Source: Bin87 sp965204905
GTDB taxonomy: Bacteria > Chloroflexota > Dehalococcoidia > Lucifugimonadales > UBA3495
Assembly: GCA_965204905.1 (NCBI GenBank)
Contig: OZ242042.1
Location: 992,001-1,056,000 of the forward strand
Reading direction: 5' to 3'
DNA: 64,000 nucleotides
A program made the translations under genes and the position numbers. The notes below the pieces were generated by a model. The model did not search any database, was not told where the DNA came from, and saw nothing but the letters and a program-made list of their open reading frames with translations. Of this stretch, positions 61,704 to 64,000 are shown piece after piece. How positions within the stretch are numbered: the first letter of the stretch is position 1; each line of letters begins with the position of its first letter.

Positions 61704-64000
61704 TCATTCTTCGGGCGTGGCGCTGAGGGCCAGCACATCCCGCAGTTCGGTGTTCGAGAGTTCGGTGAGCCACCGTTCCGACGTGGCGCCTACAACCTGG
61801 TCGGCGGTCGCCTGCTTGGCCTCAATCATGAGGTCGATGCGGTCTTCGAGGGTGCCGGCGCAGATCATCTTGTGGACGTGGACGTCCCTGGTTTGCCCGA
61901 TGCGGAAGGCGCGGTCGGTGGCCTGGTTTTCCACGGCCGGGTTCCACCAGCGGTCGTAGTGGATGACGTGGTTGGCGCGGGGCAGGTTCAGGCCGGAGCC
62001 GCCGGCCCTCAGCGACAGGACGAACACCTGCGGGCCGTGGGGGTCGTTCTGGAACCGCTCCACCATCCGGTCGCGGTTCTTGCGTGAGACGGCGCCGTGG
62101 AGGATGGGCGTCTCGATGCCGTAGGTTTCCTGGACGTGCTGCTGGATGATGTTGCCCATGTCGGCGAACTGGCTGAAGACCAGGACGCGGTCGCCGGCGG
62201 GGATGATCTCTTCCAGCAGTTCTTCAAGACGGGCCAGCTTGCCGGAACGGCCGGCGATGGTCGAATTGTCGCCCAGCAGTTGGCGCGGGTGGTTGCAGAC
62301 CTGCTTCAGCTTGACGAGGGTTTCGAGGATGGAACCGCGACGCGCCATACCCTCGGCGTCCTCCAGCCGGGTTTCGACGTCGCGCAGCACGGCTTCATAG
62401 AGGGTGACCTGCTCACGGGTGAGATTGCAGTATTGCTTGGTCTCGCGCTTGTCGGGCAGGTCGTCGATGATCGACGGGTCGGTCTTCAACCGGCGCAGGA
62501 TGAACGGGCCGGTGGCCCTTTGAAGCTTGGCGGTCGCTTCATCGTCTCGGCCGGTTTGTATGGGGTTGAAGTACCGGCGCTTGAACTCCGCCTGGGATCC
62601 CAGCAGGCCGGGGTTCAGGAACTGCATGATGGCCCACAGGTCGCCGACGTGGTTCTCGACGGGCGTGCCCGTGAGGGCAATGCGGTAGTCGGCGGGCAAC
62701 GACCGGGCGGCCTGGGCCTGCCGGGTGACGGGGTTCTTGATGTTCTGAGCCTCATCGAGGGTGACGGACCGCCAATCGACGGAGGCCAGCAGCTCCCGGT
62801 CTCTCGTCATTGTGCCGTAGCTGGTGATGACGATCTGGTGGTCGGCGGCTTGCTGGGCGAATTGTTGGCCGCGTTCGCGGCTCGGTCCATGGTGCAGCAT
62901 CACGGGCAGGCTGGGCGTGAACTTCCGCGCCTCGCGCTGCCAGTTGTTGATCACGGAGGTTGGGCAGACCAGCAGGTTGGGCTTTTCATTGCCCTGCTGG
63001 TGGTCCCGCAACATGGCGGCGAGGGTCTGGATTGTCTTGCCGAGCCCCATGTCGTCGGCCAGGCAGGCGCCGAGGCCCCACCAGCGGAGGAAATCGAGCC
63101 ACGAGTAGCCCAGCTGCTGGTAGGGACGGAGTTCTCCGTTGAATTCCTGCGGTGTGTCCAGCAGAGCGATTTTGCCCTTCTGCTGGAGGGACTCCAGTAG
63201 ATCGTTGAGCCAGCCGGTGGTGGCCAGGGAGACGTTGTCGGTTTCCGCCTGCCGGTCGGCGCCCAGCCCGATGCGGATGACTTCCCGCAGGGTGGCCCGG
63301 TTGCGGTCGCGCCAGAAGTCGGCGGCGGCTCGAATCTCATCGGCGTTGATTTCGACCCACTGGCCGCGGAAGCGGACCAGCGGGACCTTCAGGTCGGCCA
63401 GTTCGAGGAGTTCCTCGGGTTCGATCACGTCGTCGCCCAAGGCTACTTCGACGTTCAGGTCGATGAGGGACGCCATGGTCATGTTGGCGCCGCCCTGCAT
63501 GGGCGGAGTGCGTACCTCGGCCCGAATGGTGGGACGGTTCTTTGTTCCCCGTCGGGTCCACCAGGAGGGCAGCATGACGCCGAAGCCGGCCTGCTGGAGC
63601 GCGGCCGCCTGCTGGGTGAGGAAATGGTGAGCCTGCTCGGCGCCTAGCGTTGCGCCGGCCGGTTTTGGCTTGTTCAGGCTGTCGGCGATGGGCGGGCATA
63701 CGGAGCTGGCCTGGGCCAGCGAGGTCAGCAGGAACTCGGCCGGGTTGAAGTCCGGCGACTGGCGCTCCTGGGCCGTTTTGAGGGGCAGCAGGAGGCTGTG
63801 GTCGTCGTGGGGCTGAAGCAGGTAGCGCAGGTACCAGTCCTGTTGATGGAGGGCGGCCGTTGGCTCGTCCTCGTCGGGTTCGGGTGGTTCTTCCAGCCGC
63901 AGGCAGAGGCGGTAGGGGGAGTTGGCCGCCGCGGAGATGGGTTGGTGCCATTCCCCAACCTGCCGGTGCAGTTGCTGGAGCTGGGCAGCGGTGGCGTGGA
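61704..64000 (-). CDS. SNF2-family helicase (5' end beyond window)
   Basis: At least 765 codons; the frame is open without a stop to the window end, so the N-terminus is missing. Residues upstream of the SNF2 core (HHFLTQQAAALQQAGFGVML followed by PSWW, near 63560-63630) belong to the SNF2-associated N-terminal domain. The motor has ACLADDMGLGKTIQTLAAML (Walker A), VTLDEAQNIKNPVTRQAQAA (DEAQ), IALTGTPVENHVGDLWAIMQ, a VFSQFADMGNIIQQHVQETY strand and NQATDRAFRIGQTRDVHVHK (arginine finger). This is the RapA/HepA-like SNF2 group that is co-transcribed with a SWIM protein. It is an ATP-driven DNA translocase; the precise role is not known. The downstream SWIM gene starts 43 bp after the stop. Confidence 0.9.
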   Translation of the reverse strand, partial: HATAAQLQQLHRQVGEWHQPISAAANSPYRLCLRLEEPPEPDEDEPTAALHQQDWYLRYLLQPHDDHSLLLPLKTAQERQSPDFNPAEFLLTSLAQASSVCPPIADSLNKPKPAGATLGAEQAHHFLTQQAAALQQAGFGVMLPSWWTRRGTKNRPTIRAEVRTPPMQGGANMTMASLIDLNVEVALGDDVIEPEELLELADLKVPLVRFRGQWVEINADEIRAAADFWRDRNRATLREVIRIGLGADRQAETDNVSLATTGWLNDLLESLQQKGKIALLDTPQEFNGELRPYQQLGYSWLDFLRWWGLGACLADDMGLGKTIQTLAAMLRDHQQGNEKPNLLVCPTSVINNWQREARKFTPSLPVMLHHGPSRERGQQFAQQAADHQIVITSYGTMTRDRELLASVDWRSVTLDEAQNIKNPVTRQAQAARSLPADYRIALTGTPVENHVGDLWAIMQFLNPGLLGSQAEFKRRYFNPIQTGRDDEATAKLQRATGPFILRRLKTDPSIIDDLPDKRETKQYCNLTREQVTLYEAVLRDVETRLEDAEGMARRGSILETLVKLKQVCNHPRQLLGDNSTIAGRSGKLARLEELLEEIIPAGDRVLVFSQFADMGNIIQQHVQETYGIETPILHGAVSRKNRDRMVERFQNDPHGPQVFVLSLRAGGSGLNLPRANHVIHYDRWWNPAVENQATDRAFRIGQTRDVHVHKMICAGTLEDRIDLMIEAKQATADQVVGATSERWLTELSNTELRDVLALSATPEE

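Overview
The window looks like a GC-rich chromosomal segment of an uncultured bacterium. I infer a Chloroflexota-like (SAR202/Dehalococcoidia-type, possibly host- or sponge-associated) genome. Grounds are the giant secreted beta-sandwich proteins, a Uma2 nuclease, a retropepsin paired with a small DUF5678-like protein, a response-regulator winged-helix remnant ending in an EPRVG-type tail, and dense defence genes. No rRNA, tRNA or marker gene is present, so this placement is tentative.

Left part (1-25 kb): three giant, signal-peptide-bearing modular surface proteins (1784, 1913 and 1641 aa), all on the minus strand. They are built from delta-60, cadherin-like, Calx-beta, Ig-like and FnIII modules. 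Two of them share an upstream sequence element, and a run of 14 G lies just upstream of the first. Between them sit a five-zinc-ribbon protein, a pRiA4b ORF-3-like protein, a Uma2 nuclease with a coiled-coil tail, a 73-bp tandem repeat and small unknown genes.

Middle part (25-32 kb): a decayed winged-helix gene, a complete DDE insertion sequence, a retropepsin/DUF5678-like gene pair, fragments of an Eco57I-type methylase and of a MazF-like toxin, and a few unknown genes.

Defence island (31.9-56.3 kb, minus strand): (i) an operon of a DUF499-type AAA+ ATPase, a 145-aa protein, a DUF1156-type DNA methylase, a 79-aa protein, a PLD-nuclease/SNF2 helicase and a 4-TM protein; (ii) an orphan DNA methylase (plus strand) and a TPR lipoprotein; (iii) a type I restriction-modification operon hsdM-hsdS-hsdR that runs by a 4-bp stop/start overlap into a 1276-aa SIR2-domain protein and then a NYN ribonuclease. 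The coupling of a type I RM system to a SIR2 effector is the strongest candidate for an unusual system here. Structured repeats are found near the 3' ends of several island genes.

Right part (56.4-64 kb): a small SMP-like basic protein, an HTH-TPR protein, three small unknown genes, an IS21 istB remnant, and a SWIM/SNF2 helicase pair whose helicase runs off the window end.
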